Under the pieces are notes generated by a model. It did not search any database, was not told the origin of the DNA, and was given only the letters and a program-made list of their open reading frames with translations. The translations under genes were made by a program, and so were the position numbers. A stretch of 37,236 nt of DNA from RGIG6178 sp045612885 (GTDB taxonomy: Bacteria; Bacillota_I; Bacilli_A; RFN20; DUOF01), in NCBI GenBank assembly GCA_045612885.1, contig JAZKZZ010000007.1:1-37236 (forward strand), read 5' to 3'. Positions 24,736 to 32,881 of the stretch are shown in pieces (positions within the stretch are counted from its first letter, which is position 1; each line of letters begins with the position of its first letter).

Positions 24736-25491
24736 TTACTTTTCCCCCTTTATATAATACATAGCAATAGAACCCGCTACAGAAACATTTAAAGAATCTA
24801 TTTTACTTGACATATGAATTTTAACAATTTCATCTGCAATATTCTTAGTTTCTTCACTTATACCATTACCTTCATTTCCTAATACTAAAGCGCACTTCTT
24901 ACTAGGTTTTAATTCATCCAAATATAATGAATTATTAGTTAATCCTGTAGCATATATCTTAAACTTTTCGTCCTGTAACAAAGAATAAATGTTTGATAGA
25001 GTATCACGTTTAATATTTATCTTAAAAATAGCACCTTGACTCGCTCTTATAACTTTATCGTTATATATATCTACACTATCATCACTTATAAATACTTGAC
25101 TGTAATTAAATGCTAAAGCACTTCTTAGAAGAGAACCAACATTTCCTGGATCTTGTAAATTATCTAAAACTAATACTTTGCTTAATCCTTGTACATATAT
25201 TTCTTTTTTTCTAACAACGCCTATTATTCCTTGAGGTGATTTAGTATAAGATAACTTATTAACGATTGCTTCGTTAACAATAATAGTATGCTCTTCATCT
25301 ATCAATTCTAAATATTTTTCTATTGCATTTTCATCAACTAAAATTGTTTCTAAGTTACCCGATTCTATAGCCATTCTCACTAAATGTTCTCCCTCAATAA
25401 GAAATAAACCTGTCATATCACGATATTTTTTTTCTTTTAGTTTAGCAATGTCTTTTATACTTTGATTTTGCAAAGATTTAATAATTTTCAT
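24736..25491 (-). CDS. SpoU/TrmH-family RNA 2'-O-methyltransferase (RlmB-like)
   Basis: A 251-residue SPOUT methyltransferase with an N-terminal RNA-binding (L30e-like) substrate domain (GLFLIEGEHLV). All three family motifs are visible: DNLQDPGNVGSLLRSA (motif 1, with the catalytic Arg), ALVLGNEGNGISEE (motif 2) and SLNVSVAGSIAMYYI (motif 3, trefoil knot). It should methylate a ribose in rRNA or tRNA; the exact nucleotide cannot be assigned. The start at 25491 (MKIIKSL) is chosen for its AAGGAG site; an upstream TTG is too close to it. It overlaps the YgjP gene by 14 nt. Confidence 0.92.
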   Translation of the reverse strand: MKIIKSLQNQSIKDIAKLKEKKYRDMTGLFLIEGEHLVRMAIESGNLETILVDENAIEKYLELIDEEHTIIVNEAIVNKLSYTKSPQGIIGVVRKKEIYVQGLSKVLVLDNLQDPGNVGSLLRSALAFNYSQVFISDDSVDIYNDKVIRASQGAIFKINIKRDTLSNIYSLLQDEKFKIYATGLTNNSLYLDELKPSKKCALVLGNEGNGISEETKNIADEIVKIHMSSKIDSLNVSVAGSIAMYYIKGEK

Positions 25492-26083
25492 AATAAACAA
25501 ACTCCTTTTTGCATTTATTTCTTAATTTTTTATAATCAGGTAAATAAAAAGCAACTTCGTTCCAAAACTCTTCTTGATGATTCATATGTCTTATATGAGT
25601 AAGTTCATGAATTAATACATATTCCACACACTTTTCATCTAAATGTCCCACTAAAATATTAAGTGTTATTTGATGTTTCTTCTTATTATATTGACCTAAA
25701 TATCCTTTAACTCTCTTTAAGACAACATTAGGCACTTTACTAATCCCCATCTTTAGACAGATATTCACGTATTCTTTATTCAGATATTCTTTTAATTTAA
25801 TCATTAATAAATAATCTAAATTATCAATTTCATTAATATCATAAACATTTCCAAGTACTTTAACTTGTTCATTTTCTATTACGCTTTTTTTCTTCTTGTT
25901 TTTTCTTTTTAATAATTTAAAATAAGAATCAATCACAAATTTTTCAATTACTTTTTTACTTACAAAATAAGGAACACTTAAATTTATAATTCCAAATTCA
26001 TCCATTCTAGCATAGAGATTTTTTGTTCCTTTTTTAGTTATCTTATATTCTATTTTTATATCATCTGCATATACAAAATCCAT
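25478..26083 (-). CDS. YgjP/SprT-like metallopeptidase (M48-type, DUF45)
   Basis: A 201-residue protein with the zinc motif HELTH followed by the spaced HMNHQEEFW segment near residues 158-173, characteristic of the YgjP-like (WLM/DUF45) metal-dependent hydrolases. The C-terminal LPDYKKLRNK segment also fits. No signal peptide. Its start shares one base with the ECF gene stop (TAATG). Function in this family is poorly defined; related proteins are linked to DNA-protein crosslink or nucleotide metabolism, but this cannot be settled from sequence. Confidence 0.88.
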   Translation of the reverse strand: MDFVYADDIKIEYKITKKGTKNLYARMDEFGIINLSVPYFVSKKVIEKFVIDSYFKLLKRKNKKKKSVIENEQVKVLGNVYDINEIDNLDYLLMIKLKEYLNKEYVNICLKMGISKVPNVVLKRVKGYLGQYNKKKHQITLNILVGHLDEKCVEYVLIHELTHIRHMNHQEEFWNEVAFYLPDYKKLRNKCKKEFVYYENY

Positions 26084-26637
26084 TACTTAGCTCCATATTT
26101 AGCTATAACATTGGAAATCTTTTTATAAATAAAGAAAACGATTACTGAAACTAATACATTCTTTAAAATATTAAATGGTAAGACACCTGCAAAAATTGTA
26201 TAAGTATAATCAGCCTTCCAATGATACATTGGCAATAAAATAAAATAATTAGTTAAACACGCTGCAATTGTAGATACAATACTACCAACACCCATACCAA
26301 TTAAAGCACCTTTTTTATTTTTAGATATTGCATAAATTATTGCAGCAGGTAAGATGTAAGTTAAACTAACCACTAAGTCTGCAATCTCTCCTGTAAATCC
26401 AGTGCTAGTAATTAAACACTTTGAAAGAACCTTTACAATTACAATAAGTCCACCAATTACTGGGCCATAACAAAAACTAGCAATCATAATTGGTACATCA
26501 CTAATATTCAATTTTAAAAATGGTGCAGCATTAAAGATAAATCCCATTGGTATTCTAAATATCTCTACTAGATATAAAAGTAGGGCTAATCCTCCAAATA
26601 TACCACAGACAGCAACTTTTTTCGCATTCTTATTCAT
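26083..26637 (-). CDS. ECF transporter substrate-binding (S) component, RibU-like
   Basis: A 184-residue integral membrane protein with about six hydrophobic segments. The segment FLKLNISDVPIMIASFCYGPVIGGLIVIVKVL is shared by RibU and related ECF S components (PF12822/PF07155 type), which bind a vitamin and dock on the shared EcfT-EcfA module. RibU (riboflavin) is the most likely specificity from the KLNISDVP motif and the FNILKN C-terminal segment, but no FMN riboswitch is present in the 61-bp upstream gap. The ribosome binding site is AAGGAG. No EcfA or EcfT gene is near, as expected for group II systems. Confidence 0.82.
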   Translation of the reverse strand: MNKNAKKVAVCGIFGGLALLLYLVEIFRIPMGFIFNAAPFLKLNISDVPIMIASFCYGPVIGGLIVIVKVLSKCLITSTGFTGEIADLVVSLTYILPAAIIYAISKNKKGALIGMGVGSIVSTIAACLTNYFILLPMYHWKADYTYTIFAGVLPFNILKNVLVSVIVFFIYKKISNVIAKYGAK

Positions 26638-26677
26638 ATAATCAACTCCTTATTTTAATTATAAAATAATTAATATA

Positions 26678-26706
26678 AAAAATAGATGGTTATCCCATCT
26701 ATTTTT
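26678..26706 (-). terminator. Terminator after the M42 aminopeptidase gene
   Basis: Twelve-bp stem (AAAAATAGATGG 26678-26689 with CCATCTATTTTT 26695-26706) and a T-rich tail read leftward. The M42 stop codon at 26699-26701 is inside the stem. Confidence 0.85.
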
Positions 26707-27781
26707 TGCTATTTTTTATTTCTTCTAGTAAGTTTTTATCTAATCTTAAGACAAACTCTGTTAATAAGTCTATACAAGCATGATAATCTGTTAAACTTAC
26801 GATTGAATTGTGAGAGTGGAAATATCTACATGGAATTGATAAAGTCATATTAACAACTCCATCAAAACTCTTATTTATTTCTCCTGAATCTGTTCCACCA
26901 GCAACTAAAGAATCATAAGTGAACGGAATGTTTTTCTCTTTACAAATATCTCTTAAAACTTTTAATAAACCTCTATTAGCTATAACAGAAGAGTCCATTA
27001 GCGACAATGCTACTCCTGCTCCTAATTTACTCTCTCCCTTATCACTGGAAGGAAGATCATGTGACATCGATACATCAATTGCAATAGCAACATCAGGTTT
27101 AACTTTATATGTAGCAGTTCTTGCTCCACGAAGACCTACTTCTTCTTGAACACTTCCAACACTATATAAAGTATTAGGATGTTTCTTATCTTTTAAATTT
27201 CTCATAACTTCTACAACTATTGCAGCACCAATTCTATCATCAAAAGCTTTTGAACATACATAATCAGGATTATTCATAACCATAAATTCAGTATACGGAA
27301 TTACACTATCACCAACATTGATACCTAAATCTAATACCTCTTGCTTATTTTTAACTCCTAAATCCACATACAAATCTTTTAATTCCATAACCTTATTTCT
27401 TACCTCAGGTTTCATTCCATGTGGAGGTATAGAACCAATAACACCATAGTATACTTTGTCATCTAGTGTCTTAACACTAACTTTTTGTGAAGGCAAAACA
27501 TGCGCCCACCAACCACCTACTGGTGATATTCTAAGGAATCCAGAATCCTCTATAAATGAAACTATGAATCCTACTTCATCAATATGACCACTTAACATAA
27601 CCCTTAAATCATCATTTCCCTTTTTACTCGCAATAAGTGACCCTAAATTATCATAATCAAAACTATCAGCATATCCTTCTAAATATTTTTTCATCACTCT
27701 ACTAGCTTCTTTTTCATCTCCACTAATTCCCCTAGCCTCAGTGATTTCTTTTAAAAATTGCAATTCTAATTCTTTTTCCAT
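26699..27781 (-). CDS. M42-family metallo-aminopeptidase (glutamyl aminopeptidase-like)
   Basis: A 360-residue cytoplasmic dinuclear-zinc aminopeptidase. Metal and catalytic residues are visible: SGHIDEVGF (H66, D68), SKAFDDRIGAA (D181/D182), SVQEEVGLRGA (E213, E214), AIDVSMSHD (D236) and PCRYFHSH near residue 324. The length is right for PepA/FrvX-type enzymes that form large tetrahedral dodecamers and degrade peptides. It has its own AGGAGAG ribosome binding site and a TATAAT box near 27810-27825 at the end of the preceding gene, and is followed by a clear terminator. Confidence 0.94.
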   Translation of the reverse strand: MEKELELQFLKEITEARGISGDEKEASRVMKKYLEGYADSFDYDNLGSLIASKKGNDDLRVMLSGHIDEVGFIVSFIEDSGFLRISPVGGWWAHVLPSQKVSVKTLDDKVYYGVIGSIPPHGMKPEVRNKVMELKDLYVDLGVKNKQEVLDLGINVGDSVIPYTEFMVMNNPDYVCSKAFDDRIGAAIVVEVMRNLKDKKHPNTLYSVGSVQEEVGLRGARTATYKVKPDVAIAIDVSMSHDLPSSDKGESKLGAGVALSLMDSSVIANRGLLKVLRDICKEKNIPFTYDSLVAGGTDSGEINKSFDGVVNMTLSIPCRYFHSHNSIVSLTDYHACIDLLTEFVLRLDKNLLEEIKNSKK

Positions 27782-27829
27782 AAACTCACTCTCCTATATT
27801 GAATTATTACCCTATTATTATATTTTAAA

Positions 27830-29293
27830 CTAAATACCCTTCATTCTTTTAAATACAAGCGCTTGATTAGATTTTAAATCAAACTGAAGTGCCATATCTT
27901 TATTGTGTACTTTTTTCTTTCTAGTATCATATAATTTTTCGTCTAAATCGTTAATTTTATTATTATAAGATAATCTATAGTATCCATAATATTCCATGCC
28001 TAAATCAAATTTTTCTTCATCTTCATCACCAAAATTAATAAACAACAACACATAATCATTTCTACTAGAAAATTCATAAGCAAAATAGTTATGTTTTTTG
28101 CCATTAAATATGATCTTTTTGCTTCCTTTACTAAATAATGCCTTACTATTTTTGTATAAATCACCAAGTATTTTTAAAGATTTCAAATATTCTTTATCAC
28201 TACTATAAACACTAACTTTATTACAATTTGAAATGTAAGTTAATGTTAATAAAATTCTTGATTTTTCTTTTTTTGTCACTTCATCACCTTTTATTCTAGG
28301 TAGATATTTATTATAGTCATACAACAAATAGGAATTATCATTAACTTCTAAATTAAGAAATTTTTTATGATCAAAGCCATTATTAACTAGAGTAAAAACA
28401 TCATCTAAATATTTACTACTAACACAATCTTCTTTATTGTCTTCACTCTTATAAATTATTAATTTATCTTCATAACTCTTCGACAATTTATTGTTCAAAT
28501 CACTGTTATTTAGCAAAAGTCCATCACCATGAAACTTATCCATATAATAAGCAATAAATGAAGTAATATAACTTATGGTATGGTTCTTATCATAATCAAA
28601 ATAAACTAAATCAACATCTTTATATTTATTATCTATTTTATTATAAACAGCACTACCATCTAAATCATTTAATCCTTCACCATTATCATAAAAAGTTTCT
28701 GTATCAAAATCAAATATCACTCCAATATTAACTTGATGTAAATTATCAATAAAACGCTTTAAACTTGATTCATTAATAAACAATTTATTTACACAATATA
28801 AATATTTTTCATCATATGGCCTTAATATTACATAATTAAATCCGGCTTCACGTAAAAATGAAATGAAATTTCTTTGATCATCCATATTAAAATCATCTTT
28901 AATCATACATGCATTAAAAAATAAATTTTCTTTTTCTTTATTTAACCAGGCTTGATCATTAAATTCATACTCATCAATATCAATAAAAACGCTTCTATTA
29001 TTCTCGTTATAAAAAGTATAGGGATCATTTTTACTAATCCAAGCATTGTTTTCAGTTAAAATCTCATATTTATAAGAATCAAACTCTCTAGTATCTTTTA
29101 CTCTAGTTTCAAAAACTCCTCTAAAATCTATCTTTTCCATTTTATGATTAACATCATTAACTATAACTTCTACACCTTTAGCATGCGGTGCATACAATCT
29201 AAAAACAGCACCATCACTAACTCTATGTGCACCAAAATAAGAATAAGAATTCTTACTTTCTCCTTTTATAAATCTCTCTATATCACTATTCAT
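27830..29293 (-). CDS. GlgB-like protein lacking the catalytic residues (pseudo-branching enzyme)
   Basis: A 487-residue protein whose layout follows glycogen branching enzyme. A CBM48-like domain at about 15-95 (SYFGAHRV...FRLYAPHAKGVEV...NDPYTFY) is followed by a GH13-like barrel. Points of alignment with GlgB: NIGVIFDFDTETF (189-201) for GVILDWVPGHF; DLDGSAVYNKID for the DGTALYE segment; YMDKFHGDGLLLNNS (250-264) for DRFHVDGLRVDAV. In the last, the conserved Arg and nucleophile Asp are gone. AEEST appears as YKSED, and SHDE is absent. The protein is also about 150-250 residues shorter than normal. It is probably an inactive glucan-binding or scaffold protein. It overlaps the CpXC gene by 8 nt. 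Confidence 0.8.
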   Translation of the reverse strand: MNSDIERFIKGESKNSYSYFGAHRVSDGAVFRLYAPHAKGVEVIVNDVNHKMEKIDFRGVFETRVKDTREFDSYKYEILTENNAWISKNDPYTFYNENNRSVFIDIDEYEFNDQAWLNKEKENLFFNACMIKDDFNMDDQRNFISFLREAGFNYVILRPYDEKYLYCVNKLFINESSLKRFIDNLHQVNIGVIFDFDTETFYDNGEGLNDLDGSAVYNKIDNKYKDVDLVYFDYDKNHTISYITSFIAYYMDKFHGDGLLLNNSDLNNKLSKSYEDKLIIYKSEDNKEDCVSSKYLDDVFTLVNNGFDHKKFLNLEVNDNSYLLYDYNKYLPRIKGDEVTKKEKSRILLTLTYISNCNKVSVYSSDKEYLKSLKILGDLYKNSKALFSKGSKKIIFNGKKHNYFAYEFSSRNDYVLLFINFGDEDEEKFDLGMEYYGYYRLSYNNKINDLDEKLYDTRKKKVHNKDMALQFDLKSNQALVFKRMKGI

Positions 29294-29480
29294 CGTCTTT
29301 CCTCACTAATTTTGTATTACATACAGGGCAAAAATTTTCAAATAACGTAGAATCTTTTGCCTTTTGTCTTAATACTGGATCATGTTGAATCATAAATGAA
29401 TTAGTAGATAGTAAAACAGGTACTTCATAACTCTTTTTACAATGCGTACAATACATACTTTGTTTAATAATTTTTGTCAT
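29286..29480 (-). CDS. Small CpXC-type zinc-ribbon protein
   Basis: A 64-residue protein with two CxxC knuckles (YCTHCKKSY near residue 10 and FCPVCNTKL near residue 50). The intervening pattern, IQHDPVLRQKAKDSTLFEN, matches the CpXC domain layout (dPxLkekLldgslf between the two knuckles). It should bind one zinc ion. Function in this family is unknown. AGAGGTG precedes the ATG. It is co-transcribed with, and overlaps, the GlgB-like gene, so the two may work together. Confidence 0.82.
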   Translation of the reverse strand: MTKIIKQSMYCTHCKKSYEVPVLLSTNSFMIQHDPVLRQKAKDSTLFENFCPVCNTKLVRKDDE

Positions 29481-29534
29481 ATTAACACCTCTGAATTTAT
29501 TATAAAATATTTTCTATTAATCTACTATATTTCA

Positions 29535-29563
29535 TTGTTAAATCTTAAATTTCATAATACAAT
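29535..29563 (+). promoter_or_regulatory. Promoter for the YcxB-like gene
   Basis: TTGTTA (29535-29540), a 17-nt spacer and TACAAT (29558-29563), about 22 bp ahead of the ATG, with GGGAGG as ribosome binding site in between. Confidence 0.7.
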
Positions 29564-29584
29564 TATCAATAGGGAGGAAATAAA

Positions 29585-30145
29585 ATGCATATAGAAAAAG
29601 ATTTTAAAAACAAGTTAACAAAAGAAGATTATGTTAAGTATTTATTGAATAGAAATATGATTCTACTATTATCACCACTAGTTATACTAGCCTTATTAGT
29701 AGCAACAATATTCTCTATAGTAAAAGATGGATTTACATTTTCTACAATAATTTATTTATTACCAGTATTACTGTTCATTTTGAGCTACGTTCAAATGTAT
29801 CGTGTTATAACACATACATTAAAAGCCCAAAAAGAAATCAAAGAATTGAAAATAACTTTTACTGATAATGAATATAAAGATTCTACTGATGGAGAAGTAA
29901 ATTCACTTCCTTATGATAAAGCATATTGTTATAAGGAGACTAAAAAGTATTTATATGTATTCGTAGATAAAAATAATGCTCTTATTATTCCTAAAAGAGA
30001 ATTTGAAGATGAAGAAATAACAAAAATAACTAACGCTTTCTCTAAAAAAATGAAAAAGAAATCATTGTATGATTTATATTCATGGACAATGGTAGGAATA
30101 TTTATATTACTTATAGTATTGATTGTCTATAACTTAGTTATATAA
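29585..30145 (+). CDS. YcxB-like membrane protein
   Basis: A 186-residue protein with two hydrophobic helices near the N-terminus (about 29-48 and 52-72), a soluble beta-rich region, and a C-terminal membrane helix (about 166-186). The segment YLYVFVDKNNALIIPKREF is the hallmark of the YcxB-like C-terminal domain (PF14317), a PH-like membrane-associated domain of unknown role. It stands alone, with its own promoter and a terminator shared with cdaA on the other strand. Confidence 0.78.
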   Translation: MHIEKDFKNKLTKEDYVKYLLNRNMILLLSPLVILALLVATIFSIVKDGFTFSTIIYLLPVLLFILSYVQMYRVITHTLKAQKEIKELKITFTDNEYKDSTDGEVNSLPYDKAYCYKETKKYLYVFVDKNNALIIPKREFEDEEITKITNAFSKKMKKKSLYDLYSWTMVGIFILLIVLIVYNLVI

Positions 30146-30146
30146 A

Positions 30147-30175
30147 AAAATAGTCCTGATTGGACTATTTTATTT
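30147..30175. terminator. Bidirectional terminator between the YcxB-like gene and cdaA
   Basis: Ten-bp stem AAAATAGTCC (30147-30156) / GGACTATTTT (30162-30171) with a 5-nt loop and A/T-rich flanks on both sides. It directly follows the plus-strand stop and overlaps the minus-strand cdaA stop. Confidence 0.85.
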
Positions 30176-30895
30176 TTCTAATTCTCTTTTGAATACTGCC
30201 AAGAAATTCTCTCTAGTTACAGCTTGAAGCTCACCATCAATTGCTAATGATATTCTGCCTGTTTCTTCACTTACTACAACAGTTAGTGCATCACATACTT
30301 CGCTAATACCTAAACTCGCCCTATGTCTAGCACCATATTTTCCATTCATAGCTTTAACAGTAGGAATATAGTATACAGATGCTGCTACTATCATATTATC
30401 TCTTATAATAACGGCACCATCATGCAATGTTGTTCCCTCATAAAATATTGTAGTTAATAATTCTTTGCTTATTGGAGCATCAATCTTAACTCCTTTATTT
30501 ACATATTCATCTAAAGAATTATTCTTTTCAAAAGTCATGATTGCACCAGTTTTTGATGAAGATAACATAGTTACTGTTTCATTAATAATTTTATATAATT
30601 GCTTTCTTTCCTCACTAGTAGTAGATGATTTATTGGAAGATCTTTTGCGTTTTAGTAACTTATTAACTTTTTGGTCATTTGCAACTACTACTGCCACAAT
30701 AACTCCTACAATAAGAGCATCACACAAAGATGCTAATAGAGTTAATCCAAAGTAATTAGCCACTATATCACCTAAAGCAATACCAATTAATAAAGGTAAT
30801 ATATTTGATCTAGCAAAAGTTTTCTTTAGTATGAAATAAATAACTATTAATAAAATCAAGTAAATAGTACTATCAGCAATTTTAATTATATCCAC
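30170..30895 (-). CDS. cdaA: CdaA, membrane diadenylate cyclase
   Basis: A 241-residue CdaA/DacA-type enzyme making c-di-AMP from two ATP. Three N-terminal membrane helices (about 10-75) precede a short coiled linker and the DAC domain with the signature DGA (159-161, TLHDGAVIIRDN) and RHR (190-192, YGARHRASLGISE). c-di-AMP controls potassium and osmolyte transport and cell-wall homeostasis. The start is a GTG at 30895, set by GGGGG seven bases upstream; the ATG two bases before is out of frame. The partner gene cdaR and then glmM, which follow cdaA in most Bacillota, are not here; a terminator ends the unit. Confidence 0.95.
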   Translation of the reverse strand: MDIIKIADSTIYLILLIVIYFILKKTFARSNILPLLIGIALGDIVANYFGLTLLASLCDALIVGVIVAVVVANDQKVNKLLKRKRSSNKSSTTSEERKQLYKIINETVTMLSSSKTGAIMTFEKNNSLDEYVNKGVKIDAPISKELLTTIFYEGTTLHDGAVIIRDNMIVAASVYYIPTVKAMNGKYGARHRASLGISEVCDALTVVVSEETGRISLAIDGELQAVTRENFLAVFKRELEK

Positions 30896-30986
30896 ATTAA
30901 AACCCCCAAACCATTCAGCATAATTTAATTATATATTAAATTTTATAAATGTAATCATGAAATACTATTAATTTTAATTTTTTCAT

Positions 30987-31015
30987 AAAAAAATCCCCAT
31001 TTAATGAGGATTTTT
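30987..31015 (-). terminator. Terminator after the CvpA-like gene
   Basis: Read on the minus strand, AAAAATCCTCAT pairs with ATGGGGATTTTT (one G-U wobble) around a 3-nt loop, ending in a T-run. The wobble is an unpaired C-A on the plus strand, so it points to minus-strand use. Confidence 0.8.
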
Positions 31016-31036
31016 AATTAGTTAATTAAATTTTAT

Positions 31037-32011
31037 CTATCTTTGTTCAAATGCTTCTTTAAATGTTTCTACAGTATTAACTAATCCTAATGATTCTAAG
31101 TTTTTAGCAATAGCCATTGTTCCTTCTGTATTAATACACGGTCCACCATCTCTTAATCCATTAAATGTTGTAATAGATTTATTGGCTAAATCTCTAGTAA
31201 GTTCTACTACACTCTCATAGCCATCTATTTCTTGTTTTTTATTATCTAACATATTATTCACAACAAAAGATACTAAATGACCTAACTTATCAACATCTTC
31301 TTGCGGGGTTGTTAAGTCAGTAGGAATAATATCTTTTTTTGAAACTGAATTTGCTATAGAATTGAAATCTTTAGCATCTTCATCACTTACTTTTGCTAAA
31401 ACATCACCTTTTAACAACTTAATTAGTAATTTTTCTTCTAGTAAGTTATCTTTACTTACTAAGTCTACTACTGTATGTGGTAAAGTTTCTATATGCTTAG
31501 TAACATAACTAATTTCTGTAGTCTTATTTCCTCCTACAAATGGATGAGCAAATATAGATAACCCTATCAATATAAACGCGCCATTAAAAATCAAACTAAA
31601 TATTGCCCCACTCACTCTAGAGGCAGCTCCTGGAGTTAATAACACTAATTCATTAGCTTTTTCTTTTCTTCTTTTAGTTAGATAACAAAGAAAAACTTTT
31701 ATTAATCTTAATATTACATATAATAATAATGTTAGTAATAAGGATGCAAGGAAAGTATATGACATATAAATTGCCAATTTGTGTTCAGCCGCTACAGAAG
31801 CATTTAATTTAACAAGTGGAGATATTAAATCTATAATCGCAAGTTTTAATACTTTTGTAAATGGCATGAAAGCTAATGCAAGAGAAGCAAGTAACAAAAC
31901 AAAGTTAATAAAAACATGTTTTATTCCCTTAAATGCGCCAATTGCAACTACTGTTAAAAGTAATACTATTACGATTACATCTAGAACTAATCCATTCAAT
32001 AAAGGCAACAT
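31037..32011 (-). CDS. CvpA-like membrane protein
   Basis: A 324-residue protein with four hydrophobic segments in the first 170 residues (LVLDVIVIVLLLTVVAIGAFKG, then two further helices and GAIFSLIFNGAFILIGL). The first helix plus GAFKGI is the pattern of CvpA-family proteins (colicin V production and related membrane scaffold proteins). The C-terminal 150 residues are soluble, charged and unrecognised, making it longer than the 160-180 usual for CvpA. The ATG at 32011 is chosen because AAGGAGTGAG is well spaced from it; an in-frame GTG at 32020 abuts that site. It has a divergent promoter region shared with the TVP38 gene. Confidence 0.7.
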   Translation of the reverse strand: MLPLLNGLVLDVIVIVLLLTVVAIGAFKGIKHVFINFVLLLASLALAFMPFTKVLKLAIIDLISPLVKLNASVAAEHKLAIYMSYTFLASLLLTLLLYVILRLIKVFLCYLTKRRKEKANELVLLTPGAASRVSGAIFSLIFNGAFILIGLSIFAHPFVGGNKTTEISYVTKHIETLPHTVVDLVSKDNLLEEKLLIKLLKGDVLAKVSDEDAKDFNSIANSVSKKDIIPTDLTTPQEDVDKLGHLVSFVVNNMLDNKKQEIDGYESVVELTRDLANKSITTFNGLRDGGPCINTEGTMAIAKNLESLGLVNTVETFKEAFEQR

Positions 32012-32016
32012 TTTAC

Positions 32017-32120
32017 TCACTCCTTCCTTATGCTAATTATATCACTATCGATTTGTTTTAGATATAATTAGTTATAATTAGAAATAAAAATGTTTATAAT
32101 ATTTAGCATAAAGGAGTGAA
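32017..32120. promoter_or_regulatory. Divergent promoter region with mirrored arms
   Basis: Minus-strand promoter: TATAAT (32036-32041) with TG one base upstream (extended -10), for the CvpA-like gene. Plus-strand promoter: TATAAT (32095-32100), for the TVP38 gene. Each start is preceded by the same phrase, TTAGCATAA(...)GGAGTGA, in opposite orientation (about 32017-32036 and 32102-32119), so the region forms an imperfect inverted repeat centred near 32069. The repeat includes the ribosome binding sites. Confidence 0.6.
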
Positions 32121-32123
32121 ATA

Positions 32124-32846
32124 ATGGGGATTTCTAACAAGAAAAAAATCTATATCAACATCATTGTTGCAACCGTAATGCTAATATTAACGACTATTAT
32201 TTGTATAAAATTATTCCCTTTTATTTTATCTCTAACAAATGAAGTTACCAGAAAAAAATTTGAAAATTATATAACTAGCCTTGGTTTTAAAGGGATTTTA
32301 TTAGTCCTATTAATTCAAATTTTACAAGTATTTATTGCCATTATTCCTGGCGAGTTTGTAGAACTATTAGCGGGATTTTTATATGGCACATGGGGAGGGT
32401 TAATTATCTGTTTAGTAGGTAATTTGATTGCCTCATTACTAATCTTTACTACAGTTAAATTTTTTGCTAAAAATCACCTTCATAAATTTCAAGATAAATT
32501 AAGTCAATACAGTTTTCTAAACAACAAGAAAAAAGTTGCTTTATATCTATTTATAATTTTCCTCATTCCTGGACTACCAAAGGATATATTTACTTATCTA
32601 GTTCCTTTTCTTCCAATTAATTTCTGGACGTTTATACTAGTAACTTCAATCGCAAGAATTCCTTCGATTATAAGTTCAACATATTCTTCTTATTCTATTT
32701 TAAATAGTAATTGCACCGTAGGTATTATCATCTTAATTGCTTTTACAATTTTAGCCATTTTAGGAATCATATACAAAGATAAAATCTTAGCATTTTTAAA
32801 AAAGAACAATGAAAAACAAGAGAATATAGATATTACTAGAAAATAG
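32124..32846 (+). CDS. TVP38/TMEM64-family (VTT domain) membrane protein
   Basis: A 240-residue integral membrane protein with about six hydrophobic segments. The family motif IPGEFVELLAGFLYGTWGG (about residues 74-92) matches the SNARE-associated/VTT domain of the DedA superfamily, whose members include lipid scramblases or flippases. The ribosome binding site is AAAGGAGTG. Its substrate is not known; roles in membrane lipid or undecaprenyl phosphate handling are possible from relatives. It lies upstream of trhP1 with a 35-bp gap. Confidence 0.88.
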   Translation: MGISNKKKIYINIIVATVMLILTTIICIKLFPFILSLTNEVTRKKFENYITSLGFKGILLVLLIQILQVFIAIIPGEFVELLAGFLYGTWGGLIICLVGNLIASLLIFTTVKFFAKNHLHKFQDKLSQYSFLNNKKKVALYLFIIFLIPGLPKDIFTYLVPFLPINFWTFILVTSIARIPSIISSTYSSYSILNSNCTVGIIILIAFTILAILGIIYKDKILAFLKKNNEKQENIDITRK

Positions 32847-32881
32847 TTATAATTTGATTTAAAATATAATGGGTGTTAAGC

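Noticed and set aside
26638..26698. FMN riboswitch upstream of the RibU-like gene.
   Set aside because: The gap is only 61 bp, mostly taken up by a terminator and an AT-rich promoter-like stretch; none of the conserved FMN aptamer segments is present.
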